Of a DNA stretch of 6,046 nucleotides, positions 1 through 6,046 are shown one piece after another (position 1 is the stretch's first letter; every line of letters starts with the position of its first letter). The notes beneath the pieces were generated by a model, which was given only the letters and a program-made list of their open reading frames with translations, was not told the origin of the DNA and did not search any database. The stretch is from Sphingobium sp. (GTDB lineage Bacteria > Pseudomonadota > Alphaproteobacteria > Sphingomonadales > Sphingomonadaceae), in assembly GCA_020051025.1 (NCBI GenBank), contig JAGVJS010000071.1, positions 1-6,046 on the forward strand. The letters run 5' to 3'. A program made the position numbers and the translations under genes.

Positions 1-1828
1 CGACGATCGCGTCGGCGCCCGGCCGGGTCCAGTCGCCCGGATCGACATGCAGGCCGACATTGAGATAGCCCGCTTGCTGCGCTTCCAGCGCCGGCCCGAT
101 CTCGTCCGCCGTGGTCGGTTCGGCGTCGCCGAAATAGGGCGCGCGGAACAGGCGCATCGCATGGCCGGTATAGGCCTCGACCAGACGCTGGGTGCTGTTG
201 AGTTCCAGCGATACGCCCCTGTCCCACACCTGCGCCAGATTGGGATGGGTATAGCTGTGATTGCCGATCTCGCTGCCTTGCGCCACGATCTGGCGCAGCA
301 GGCCGGGATGCATCATCGCATTTTCGCCGATGACGAAGAAGGTCGCGGGCACATGTGCCTTGCGCAGGATGCTGAGGATCGGGGGAGTCCAGGTCGGGTC
401 CGGGCCATCGTCGAAAGTCAGCGCCACTTCATGCGGGCGATAGCCGGTGCGGCGGATGACATAAGGGGTGGGCAGGCTGGCGAAATGCTCGTCGGTGATC
501 AGGCCTGCGGTGCGACCCGATCCCATGGCGATCGTGCGGTGGCCGATGGTCGGTACATCGTCGATCCGCAATATCTCGCCATTGCCCTCGACATCGACCG
601 AGTTGAAGCTGGTCAGCTGGCCCATGGCGACAGGCGGCACGGCATCGCGCTGCCTGAGCGCAGACCAGAAGCCGGGATCTTCCGACCCCAGCCGCCACAG
701 CGCAATGCCGCCGGTGCCGGCCAGCCGCGCGGCGCGTATCTGGTTCCAGCCGCTCGCCGCATCCAGCATCCAGACATGGTGCACCCGCCCGTCCTGCTGA
801 TAGTCGAAGCTGGCATTGCCCGATGCCGGGTCGAAACGGATCGTCGCGCCGCTGTCATGGGCGGACAGCCAGGCATCTTCGATCGACAGCGTGTCGGCGC
901 TGGTCGCGCCATCGGTCCAGTCATAGGCATAATTGCCGATGGCAACGATCGTCTTGGCGGCCGGCACGACTTTCAGCGCCGCGCGCAGCCGCTGCACGAA
1001 CCAGGGCTGGGCGGCGATCGGGCCGGCCGTGTCGCCGATATAATGCTGGTCATAATCCATCAGGAACAGCCGGTCGGCCAGCTGCCCGTAACGGGCGAGG
1101 TTCCAGCTGTTGTCGTCCACCGGCACGGTCAGCGTCAGCAACAGATTCCGGTCATGCAGCATCGGCGCAGCCTGTCGCAGGAAGGACAGATAGTCGCGCT
1201 GCGCCACTGGCGGCAGTGCCTCGAAATCGAAGACAACGCCGCTGGCGTGCCGGGCCTTCAGCGCCGGCACAAGCTGATGGAGGAAGGCCGTGCGGGCGCG
1301 GCGATCATGCAGCAGGGCGGCGGTTCCGCTGCCGTCCCAGGCCCCGTCGGCGACATTCTGGACAACTGGCAATATCTTGGGACGGCGATGCGCCGCGCGC
1401 ATGATCGCAGCGAAGCTGGCATCGGTTGTGACCTGCAAGCGGTGGGCGGGGCCGGTGACGGAGAGGAGGGCGGGCGCGATCCAGTCGATATGATTGACAT
1501 GCTGGCGCAGGGCGGCGCGGCTGGCATCGTCCCAGGGTACGTAGAAGGCGGCGGCGATGGGGTGGGTAGCGCTGGTCGCACCGCCATGGGGCAGCCATCC
1601 GGCAAAGCTCGCGCGCAGGTTGGCACTCAGATGGCCAAGCTTTTGGCCGATGCCCTCGGCGCGGGGCCGCTCCATGCGTAGTGGTACGGCTGGCGGAACG
1701 GGAACGTCGACAATCGTAACGGCGAAGGCGACCGCTGCCAGCAGTATGGCAAACAGCATCAGGAATAGCGCGGGCAAGGTGAAGCGGCGGCGACGCCCGC
1801 TGGCATCGTAGAAGATCGGCCTTTGCAT
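1..1828 (-). CDS. Membrane-anchored GH18-like / NodB polysaccharide deacetylase protein (3' end outside window; probable GT2 fusion)
   Basis: The minus-strand frame stays open from ATG at 1828 to the window edge (609 residues, no stop), so the C-terminus is missing. A basic patch (R12-R15) and a hydrophobic segment (about 17-40) form an N-terminal membrane anchor, placing the rest in the periplasm. Residues about 90-390 resemble a GH18 barrel. Its catalytic-type strand ends in FDFE (D201, E203), but the two earlier acidic positions of the classical DxxDxDxE motif are S196 and V199. Residues about 460-609 are a NodB deacetylase domain with TFDDGP (471-476), HSYTH (524-528), RAPY (562-565) and DPGDW (596-600); its last motif lies beyond the edge. 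Known proteins with this order continue into a GT2 glycosyltransferase with membrane helices, so I expect one here, unseen. The likely role is synthesis or modification of an acetylated amino-sugar polysaccharide. An in-frame TAG at 1841-1843 fixes the start at 1828; the ribosome site is weak (GGTGG-like, 1832-1837). Confidence 0.88.
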   Translation of the reverse strand, partial: MQRPIFYDASGRRRRFTLPALFLMLFAILLAAVAFAVTIVDVPVPPAVPLRMERPRAEGIGQKLGHLSANLRASFAGWLPHGGATSATHPIAAAFYVPWDDASRAALRQHVNHIDWIAPALLSVTGPAHRLQVTTDASFAAIMRAAHRRPKILPVVQNVADGAWDGSGTAALLHDRRARTAFLHQLVPALKARHASGVVFDFEALPPVAQRDYLSFLRQAAPMLHDRNLLLTLTVPVDDNSWNLARYGQLADRLFLMDYDQHYIGDTAGPIAAQPWFVQRLRAALKVVPAAKTIVAIGNYAYDWTDGATSADTLSIEDAWLSAHDSGATIRFDPASGNASFDYQQDGRVHHVWMLDAASGWNQIRAARLAGTGGIALWRLGSEDPGFWSALRQRDAVPPVAMGQLTSFNSVDVEGNGEILRIDDVPTIGHRTIAMGSGRTAGLITDEHFASLPTPYVIRRTGYRPHEVALTFDDGPDPTWTPPILSILRKAHVPATFFVIGENAMMHPGLLRQIVAQGSEIGNHSYTHPNLAQVWDRGVSLELNSTQRLVEAYTGHAMRLFRAPYFGDAEPTTADEIGPALEAQQAGYLNVGLHVDPGDWTRPGADAIV

Positions 1829-1845
1829 CGTCCACCCGAGCTATG

Positions 1846-1879
1846 GAGAGGCGGCGCAACAGGGGAAACGCCGCCTCTC
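1846..1879 (-). promoter_or_regulatory. Perfect 11-bp stem-loop in the 5' leader of the GH18/deacetylase gene
   Basis: GAGAGGCGGCG (1846-1856) is exactly complementary to CGCCGCCTCTC (1869-1879), with a 12-nt loop. The base of the stem lies 17 nt upstream of the ATG at 1828, leaving the ribosome-binding stretch unpaired. No T-run follows on either strand, so it is not a typical intrinsic terminator. It could stabilise the mRNA 5' end, tune translation, or be a protein-binding dyad. The inverted repeat is seen directly; its function is inferred. Confidence 0.5.
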
Positions 1880-2016
1880 ACTGCACGGTCGAGGAAAATG
1901 ACCGCAGCCGTGGATAGGATAGCCCGGGCGTCAGCAGGATGAGCGCGGCATTACGGTTTCGTCATGAGGCATCGGGCGCAGGCTAGGCCGCTGCGTTCGG
2001 CATCGGCCGCGGCGCT

Positions 2017-2144
2017 CCAGAGCGTTTTCTCAGCAGATGGAATCATCTGCTGACTCGGAGCCGTAAGGCCAGCGCAGCTAAAACGCGGTAAAACAAGGAT
2101 TTAGAGCATCCGAGCCGATGCAATCGGGTCGGAATATGCTCTGG
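2017..2144. repeat. Composite palindromic intergenic repeat element (about 128 bp)
   Basis: The ends are a 7-bp inverted pair, CCAGAGC (2017-2023) and GCTCTGG (2138-2144). Inside, GCGTTTT (2022-2028) pairs with AAAACGC (2080-2086). Between them is a perfect 10-bp hairpin, TCAGCAGATG (2030-2039) with CATCTGCTGA (2044-2053), loop GAAT. The right part is a second long hairpin: AGAGCATCCGAGCCGAT (2103-2119) pairs with 2123-2142, with one G-G mismatch and an AAT bulge. The AGAGCGTTTTC...AAAACGC and AGAGCAT...ATGCTCT modules resemble an intergenic repeat I recall as frequent in alphaproteobacterial genomes, but copy number cannot be judged from one window. It contains no gene. Confidence 0.65.
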
Positions 2145-2259
2145 CGCAACGATAACAAGCGTTGACCGCAGCCTTTGCGGAAACCGATGGATCAACACTC
2201 AGCCTAGTTGGGAATCCTCAATGTCGATCCGACCTGACTTCGTCATGCTGTGTCTTCAG

Positions 2260-3279
2260 CTATGGTGCCCGACCCGCAGATTCGGAAATGATAATGGATA
2301 AGGGAATATCGACGGTCTTCACCGAAGGCCGACCTTCGATGTGGTTTATCAAACTCGTCGTGGCTTGCCGCGCCATGTCCCCAAATGGCCGCACCACTGT
2401 GGTCAATGCCGGCGTCAGCATATCTGCAAGGACGCTGCCATCGAAGCCTACTACCGACAGGTCTGCGGGAACATGAATGCCTAGCGCGCTCGTTACCTTC
2501 AATACGGCCGCCGCCATATTGTCGTTGGCTGCAAATACCGCGGTCGGGCGAGGGGAGAGCGCCAGCAATTGTCTCGCAGCCTTCAAGCCGGAATCGAAAC
2601 TATAGTCGCCTTCAAATTCGCCGACCAGGGAAGCGCCGGCCTCGTTCAAAGCGTCGATGAATCCGCCGCGACGTTCAATGGCGGACGTCATCGTCCGAGG
2701 TCCGTTTATTATCGCAATCTGCCTGTGCCCGAGGGATAGGAGGAAGCGGGCCACATCTGCCGCGGCTGCTCGTTCTCGCGACAGGATCACATCGATATAA
2801 CCGTCTATGGGAACCGATGACACGGCGACGGCGGGAACACCCTCCTTGTCCAGCATGTCGGCAAGGCCTTTGATCCCGGAAACCGGCGGCAAGATGATCA
2901 ACCCGTCGACGCGGGAGCGCCGCACGAAATTCACGATATCCCTCGTGGCGTCGGGGCTGCTTGCAGCAACCGGGTGCACGATCATCTCATAGCCATGCTT
3001 TACGGCTTCCTCGACAATGCCACGTTGAACCGTGTCGAGGACGAGCGCATTGCGATCATTATGGATCATCGCAATGAGGAATGACCTTCTCATCGCCAAA
3101 GCTCTCGCCTGGATGCTTGGTCGGAAATTGAGTCTGTCTATTTCCTTTTGAATCCGTTCTCGGGTCGTTGCGTTCACTTTTGGCGAGAGATTCAATACGC
3201 GTGAGACAGTTCGGATGGATACGCCCGCCGCCGCGGCGACATCCGCGATTGTCGGTTCACATCCTTGCTGCTCTGCCAT
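2260..3279 (-). CDS. LacI-family transcriptional regulator, probable repressor of the pectin genes
   Basis: This complete 339-residue protein is of normal LacI length. The N-terminal helix-turn-helix spans about residues 10-30 (TIADVAAAAGVS followed by RTVSRVLN). A hinge region follows (RPSIQARALA, about 53-62). The remainder is the periplasmic-binding-protein-like effector domain. It includes FAANDNMAAAVL (239-250), with the D243 typical of sugar contact, and the family's core signature: SVVGFDG (265-271) and LTTVVRP (282-288). An in-frame TAA two codons upstream (3283-3285) bounds the start at ATG 3279; the ribosome site is weak (GGGTC at about 3288-3292). It lies 149 nt downstream of the PL22 gene on the same strand. 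By position it probably controls the pectin lyase genes in response to a galacturonate-derived or rhamnose-galacturonate oligosaccharide, but the effector is inference. The 5' part is GC-poor (26 of 60 bases at 3121-3180) compared with about 60% in neighbouring genes. Confidence 0.93.
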   Translation of the reverse strand: MAEQQGCEPTIADVAAAAGVSIRTVSRVLNLSPKVNATTRERIQKEIDRLNFRPSIQARALAMRRSFLIAMIHNDRNALVLDTVQRGIVEEAVKHGYEMIVHPVAASSPDATRDIVNFVRRSRVDGLIILPPVSGIKGLADMLDKEGVPAVAVSSVPIDGYIDVILSRERAAAADVARFLLSLGHRQIAIINGPRTMTSAIERRGGFIDALNEAGASLVGEFEGDYSFDSGLKAARQLLALSPRPTAVFAANDNMAAAVLKVTSALGIHVPADLSVVGFDGSVLADMLTPALTTVVRPFGDMARQATTSLINHIEGRPSVKTVDIPLSIIISESAGRAP

Positions 3280-3301
3280 TTTTTAAGACCCGTTCACGCT
3301 A

Positions 3302-3327
3302 ATCCCAAAAGGTAGCAGGACTGGGAT
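3302..3327. repeat. 6-bp inverted repeat upstream of the LacI gene
   Basis: ATCCCA (3302-3307) is matched by TGGGAT (3322-3327) across a 14-nt spacer, 22 nt upstream of the LacI start. It could be an operator half-site pair or chance. No T-run makes it a terminator. It does not match the usual LacI-family operator with a central CG. Confidence 0.25.
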
Positions 3328-3366
3328 CGGAAATGGAAGTCCAATCGCTCCGCAGGGCGCGGCGGC

Positions 3367-3381
3367 TCCTGAGGCTCAGGA
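3367..3381. promoter_or_regulatory. 15-bp perfect palindrome between the PL22 gene and the LacI gene
   Basis: TCCTGAG (3367-3373) and CTCAGGA (3375-3381) form a perfect dyad around a single central G. It lies 48 nt past the PL22 stop and 87 nt upstream of the LacI start. A one-base loop makes it a poor RNA hairpin, which favours a DNA-binding site for a dimeric regulator, possibly the LacI protein acting on its own promoter. It lacks the even CG centre common to LacI-family operators, so the link is speculative. Confidence 0.35.
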
Positions 3382-3428
3382 CATATGGATGTGAGAGGTG
3401 CGGCGTGATTCAGGCTCCGTACATGGAT

Positions 3429-4742
3429 TTATTTCTTTGTGCGAACGGCATAAACCTGATTGTTGCCATCCATGTTGGAACGGAAGATCATCCACTTACC
3501 ATCCGGTGTGAACGTGATGTTCGGTTCCAGTCGATAGTCGTGGCGGCGCATGTCGACAATCTTCTCCGCATCCAGCGTCCCGGGGGCGATCAGATCGGCA
3601 GCGTTGTCCGCGTGAATGCCCGCCACGTCGGGGATCGCCCTGGGCGTGAAGAGGTAGAGATATTTGCCGTCGGGCGCATGGGCGACCATCTCGCTGTCGC
3701 CGCCGTCTCCCGAGAAGCGCTGCATGTCGGGCGTCTGGTTATAATGGACCGACCACATGTTGCGATCGACATGATACCAGTGTCGCTTGCCGGTCGCGAT
3801 TTCATAGCCCGCCAGCCAGAACACCTCGCCGCGCGGCGTCTGGAGATCGTACCAGATCCATTTGCCGTCGGGTGAGAAGAATTCATGCCCGGCGATTTCC
3901 ATATTCATCGTGCGCTTATGCACCTGCTGCTGATTGCTGCCGTCGGTGCGAATGGTCCAGATGCGGTCTACCTTGTGCCACGGACCTTCGTGGCAATACA
4001 TGATGAGGCCGGCGTCGGTGGGCGAGAACTGGACATGGTTGAGCCAGTCGGTGGAGGCCACTACCACCTTCCGCTCGCCGGTTTGGATGTCGATGGTGAA
4101 TATCTCCATCGGTATCTTCGCCTCCAGTCGCTCATTGAGGCGCACTTCCTTCGCCTCGGCAAAGCTGAGCGGCTTGCCGTCCGGGCCGTTTGCGGCATAA
4201 TTGGCCTGGCCGAACTGTTGCTTGATTTCAGGCGCCTTGCCCTTGGCCGTGCCATCGGGCTGAAGCGGCTTGTCGCTCGCTGCCCATTGACCGAGCAGCA
4301 GCGTCTCGTCGGCGTTGATCGACCCGATCGAACCCTTGGCCAGAGTCGCGATCTTGCGGATCTTGCCGCTGTCGATGTCTGCGGCGAAGATGGTGGTTGC
4401 CCCCGCCCCGTCGTTACGGCCATGGCTGGCATAATAGACGCTGCGCGTCTTGCGGCCGGTGAAGAGCAGTTGCAGCTCCGCGCCCTTGACCAGCGGCCTG
4501 ATGCTCCAGTCCGCCAGGGTCACGACACTGATCCCCTGCGGCGTCGATATGACCATCTTGTCGCCCTGCGGCGTATAGCTGTTCTGGTGGAAATAGAGGC
4601 TGGCCGCGCCGCCGGGCTGGTCCGTGATCTGGACGATCTCATGCCCGGTCAGGGCGTCGGTCCATTGCTTTACCGGCCTGGCGGATAGGCTGCTGCCCCA
4701 GGCCAGTGCCAGCAACGCCAGCGCCGAAATGCCGCTCTTCAT
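3429..4742 (-). CDS. Oligogalacturonate lyase family protein (PL22), with signal peptide
   Basis: This 437-residue beta-propeller-type protein matches the oligogalacturonate lyase family, which cleaves unsaturated or saturated galacturonate di- and oligomers by beta-elimination. Recognisable blocks are GHEIVQIT (33-40), LYFHQNSYTP (49-58), MVISTPQGI (63-71), LNHVQFSPT (234-242), CHEGPWHKVDRIW (250-262), MEIAGHEFFSPDGKW (281-295) and FSGDGGDSE (343-351). H236 and H286 correspond by motif to the catalytic and metal-binding histidines of the family. The frame is open upstream to 4856, but that stretch overlaps the end of the preceding gene. I chose ATG 4742 because AGAAGG lies 9 nt before it and the product then begins with a signal peptide (MK, hydrophobic 5-19, likely cleavage after SLSA at 21). 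ATG 4751 is a possible alternative. Classical members are cytoplasmic and about 390 residues long, so export here is notable. The gene follows the upstream PL26-like gene after 17 nt and is surely co-transcribed with it. Confidence 0.88.
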   Translation of the reverse strand: MKSGISALALLALAWGSSLSARPVKQWTDALTGHEIVQITDQPGGAASLYFHQNSYTPQGDKMVISTPQGISVVTLADWSIRPLVKGAELQLLFTGRKTRSVYYASHGRNDGAGATTIFAADIDSGKIRKIATLAKGSIGSINADETLLLGQWAASDKPLQPDGTAKGKAPEIKQQFGQANYAANGPDGKPLSFAEAKEVRLNERLEAKIPMEIFTIDIQTGERKVVVASTDWLNHVQFSPTDAGLIMYCHEGPWHKVDRIWTIRTDGSNQQQVHKRTMNMEIAGHEFFSPDGKWIWYDLQTPRGEVFWLAGYEIATGKRHWYHVDRNMWSVHYNQTPDMQRFSGDGGDSEMVAHAPDGKYLYLFTPRAIPDVAGIHADNAADLIAPGTLDAEKIVDMRRHDYRLEPNITFTPDGKWMIFRSNMDGNNQVYAVRTKK

Positions 4743-4751
4743 ATCTCTCAT

Positions 4752-4757
4752 CCTTCT
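4752..4757 (-). promoter_or_regulatory. Ribosome-binding site deciding the PL22 start
   Basis: AGAAGG on the minus strand sits 9 nt upstream of ATG 4742 and directly abuts the ATG at 4751, with no spacer. This favours 4742 as the true start. The site lies within the 17-nt gap after the stop of the preceding gene, which suggests translational coupling. Confidence 0.6.
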
Positions 4758-4759
4758 CT

Positions 4760-6046
4760 TCAGCCCTGCACCGGCAGCGCATCGGGGATGAGCGCCAGAT
4801 TCTCGATCGCTGCAAGCCCCCATTGGGCGGCCGCATTGGTGGATACGTCCGGCCATTCGACCGTCGGTGCGATGACCTTCGCCCCTGTCAAGGTGACACG
4901 CGGATCGCCCTTCGACAGACCCTGTCCCGCCTCACCGGACAGGAATTCGTCCCACGCCCGGCGCGCCATGGCGGCGTCCCCCGTTTCACGCGCGAGATAG
5001 GCGGTCAGGCGCGAATGACCCTCCTTCAGGTTGCGCCCCTTGTAAGGCTCATGGAATTCCGCCTCCCACTCCGCCTTGGGTGCGTTGAACCAGCGGCAAT
5101 AATCGAGCCATGCCTTGCGATAATGCGGCACGTCGAGCAACTGGAGCAGTTCCGCATTTACCTCCAGCGCGCCGAACACGGCATTGAGATGCGACAGGCT
5201 GATCTTGTCTCCGCTCCCCATGAAACGCCCGGTTGCCAGATCATAGGGTGCGCTGCCCGCCAGCCAGCCGCGCTTCAACCGGCCGATACTGTCCATGCCC
5301 GCCATCAGCCGATCGCGCCATTTCCGATTGCCCGTCCGCTCCCATTCGGTGAGCCAGGCCGAAGCGACCGAACACCACATGGTGCCGAAACTGAGGTCGA
5401 TCACGCCGTCGGGCAACGGATCACGCTCTGCGCCCGGCACCTTTCGGCCGATTTCGACATGGCGGAGGGCCTGATCGGAATCGAGCAGGTCGCGCATCAG
5501 ATCGCCGACCCGCTCGTCCGCGGTCAGATAGTAGAAGATGCGGCGATAGATGGCGTTGCTGACGCGCGGCTGCTTGCTGCTGTCGCTCCAATGCTGGACG
5601 CCATGGCGGGTGCCCAGCCCCTTGAAGCGGCCCATATGATAGACGTCGACTTCGCCGGTATGGCGCGTCATCGCTTCGGCAAAGCGGAACAGCTTCGGAT
5701 CGCCGGACCGAAGGACGCTGAGCCACAGCCACAGGTCGGGCGACAATTCGCTATTGTCCCAGGCATAGCCGCCAATGTCGTAGCGCCATTGATGCCGGTC
5801 GAAATCATAGGTGTGCATGACATCGCCATGGTTCCAGAAGCCATACCAGCGGCGGCGATCCACCTCGCCTTCATAGAAGGCGGCGAGGTTGCTGATCTGG
5901 TCCTCGATCCGCGCCTTCATGGGCGAAGAATGATCGGGCAGACCCCAGGGGCCGAAGACGCCGGCCATATGGATGCGCTCGGGCGTCGCCATCAGTTGCG
6001 GCGGTACGGCATTAGCCTGCGCCATCGCGGAAAGGCGCTCGGCCTC
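4760..6046 (-). CDS. Exo-rhamnogalacturonan lyase-like protein (PcRGLX/YetA, PL26-like), C-terminal part; 5' end outside window
   Basis: The frame is open through the right edge, so 428 C-terminal residues are visible. The first in-window ATG (6025) has no ribosome site and follows in-frame codons EAERLSA, so it is probably internal. The segment looks like an alpha/alpha-barrel with highly conserved aromatic and His/Arg-rich blocks. Numbered from the window edge, these are WYGFWNHGDVMHTYD (67-81), HQWRYDIGGYAWDNSE (85-100), MTRHTGEVDVYHMG (126-139) and GTRHGVQHWSDSSKQ (145-159). I recognise these as the C-terminal domain of the PcRGLX/YetA family, in which a fungal member releases unsaturated galacturonosyl-rhamnose from rhamnogalacturonan I. 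Full-length members are about 850-1000 residues, which fits a large missing N-terminal part. Any signal peptide would lie outside the window. The link to pectin is supported by the adjacent PL22 gene. The exact activity is uncertain, and the family assignment is from memory of motifs. Confidence 0.72.
   Translation of the reverse strand, partial: EAERLSAMAQANAVPPQLMATPERIHMAGVFGPWGLPDHSSPMKARIEDQISNLAAFYEGEVDRRRWYGFWNHGDVMHTYDFDRHQWRYDIGGYAWDNSELSPDLWLWLSVLRSGDPKLFRFAEAMTRHTGEVDVYHMGRFKGLGTRHGVQHWSDSSKQPRVSNAIYRRIFYYLTADERVGDLMRDLLDSDQALRHVEIGRKVPGAERDPLPDGVIDLSFGTMWCSVASAWLTEWERTGNRKWRDRLMAGMDSIGRLKRGWLAGSAPYDLATGRFMGSGDKISLSHLNAVFGALEVNAELLQLLDVPHYRKAWLDYCRWFNAPKAEWEAEFHEPYKGRNLKEGHSRLTAYLARETGDAAMARRAWDEFLSGEAGQGLSKGDPRVTLTGAKVIAPTVEWPDVSTNAAAQWGLAAIENLALIPDALPVQG

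Larger units (their letters stand above)
1829..2259. other. 431-nt intergenic region between the LacI gene and the GH18/deacetylase gene
   Basis: I see no credible gene here. A 14-codon plus-strand frame at 1898-1942 has a GAGGA upstream but nothing else to support it. From left to right the region holds a perfect 11-bp hairpin next to the GH18/deacetylase start (1846-1879), about 140 nt of plain sequence, a composite palindromic repeat (about 2017-2144), and a small weak stem (CCGCA 2166-2170 with TGCGG 2176-2180) flanked by GTTGA/TCAAC (2161-2165 and 2192-2196). The promoter of the GH18/deacetylase gene should lie here, but I could not pick a convincing -35/-10 pair. No hairpin followed by a T-run was found to terminate the LacI transcript. 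Confidence 0.7.

Noticed and set aside
47..1681. 544-codon plus-strand open frame
   Set aside because: It is antisense to the recognisable GH18-like/NodB gene, its translation shows no domain, and it has the Arg/Gly/Ala-rich composition expected of a shadow frame in GC-rich DNA.
1898..1942. 14-codon plus-strand frame preceded by GAGGA, considered as a leader peptide
   Set aside because: It has no downstream plus-strand gene to control, no attenuator-like structure and no codon pattern supporting a leader.
2166..2180. Short CCGCA/TGCGG stem as a terminator of the LacI gene
   Set aside because: The stem is only 5 bp and no T-run follows on the minus strand.
2162..2476. 104-codon plus-strand open frame
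   Set aside because: More than half is antisense to the LacI gene, the rest is intergenic, no ribosome site is seen, and the product has no recognisable features.
3333..4688. Two long plus-strand open frames (3333-3875 and 3885-4688)
   Set aside because: Both lie antisense to the PL22 gene, whose family motifs are unmistakable, and neither shows a domain of its own.
4743..4856. N-terminal extension of the PL22 gene to ATG 4856
   Set aside because: The added 38 residues overlap the end of the preceding gene, look like out-of-frame sequence, and would bury the signal peptide; the ribosome site fits ATG 4742.

Overview
The window looks like chromosomal DNA of a GC-rich alphaproteobacterium, most likely a sphingomonad (Sphingobium/Sphingomonas/Novosphingobium type). 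This is inferred from base composition, protein style, and an intergenic repeat and a multidomain polysaccharide protein of kinds I associate with that group. It is not proven by a marker gene. All four real genes lie on the minus strand, so the window is best read from right to left. Nearly all long plus-strand open frames are antisense shadows.

Right part (6046 to 3429): the 3' portion of a large gene whose C-terminal domain resembles the exo-rhamnogalacturonan lyase family (PcRGLX/YetA, PL26). It is followed after 17 nt by a complete oligogalacturonate lyase-family gene (PL22), which here carries a signal peptide. The two almost certainly form one transcription unit for breakdown of pectin backbones: rhamnogalacturonan I and homogalacturonan fragments.

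Middle (3428 to 2260): a 149-nt gap holding two inverted repeats, then a complete LacI-family regulator, probably the local repressor of the pectin genes. Its 5' part is visibly poorer in GC than the neighbours.

Left part (2259 to 1): a 431-nt intergenic region with a composite, palindrome-rich repeat (about 2017-2144) and a perfect 11-bp hairpin just before the next gene. That gene runs off the left edge. It is a membrane-anchored protein with a GH18-like domain and then a NodB polysaccharide deacetylase domain; in known relatives a GT2 glycosyltransferase follows. It is opposed by a 544-codon antisense open frame that could mislead automatic annotation. It probably belongs to envelope or exopolysaccharide metabolism rather than to the pectin locus, so the repeat region may mark the boundary between two functional modules.

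I found no tRNA, rRNA, CRISPR array, insertion sequence or clear rho-independent terminator. I see no radically new system. The most interesting points are the secreted PL22 protein with an apparently altered metal-binding motif, the PL26-like/PL22/LacI cluster, and the repeat-rich boundary.
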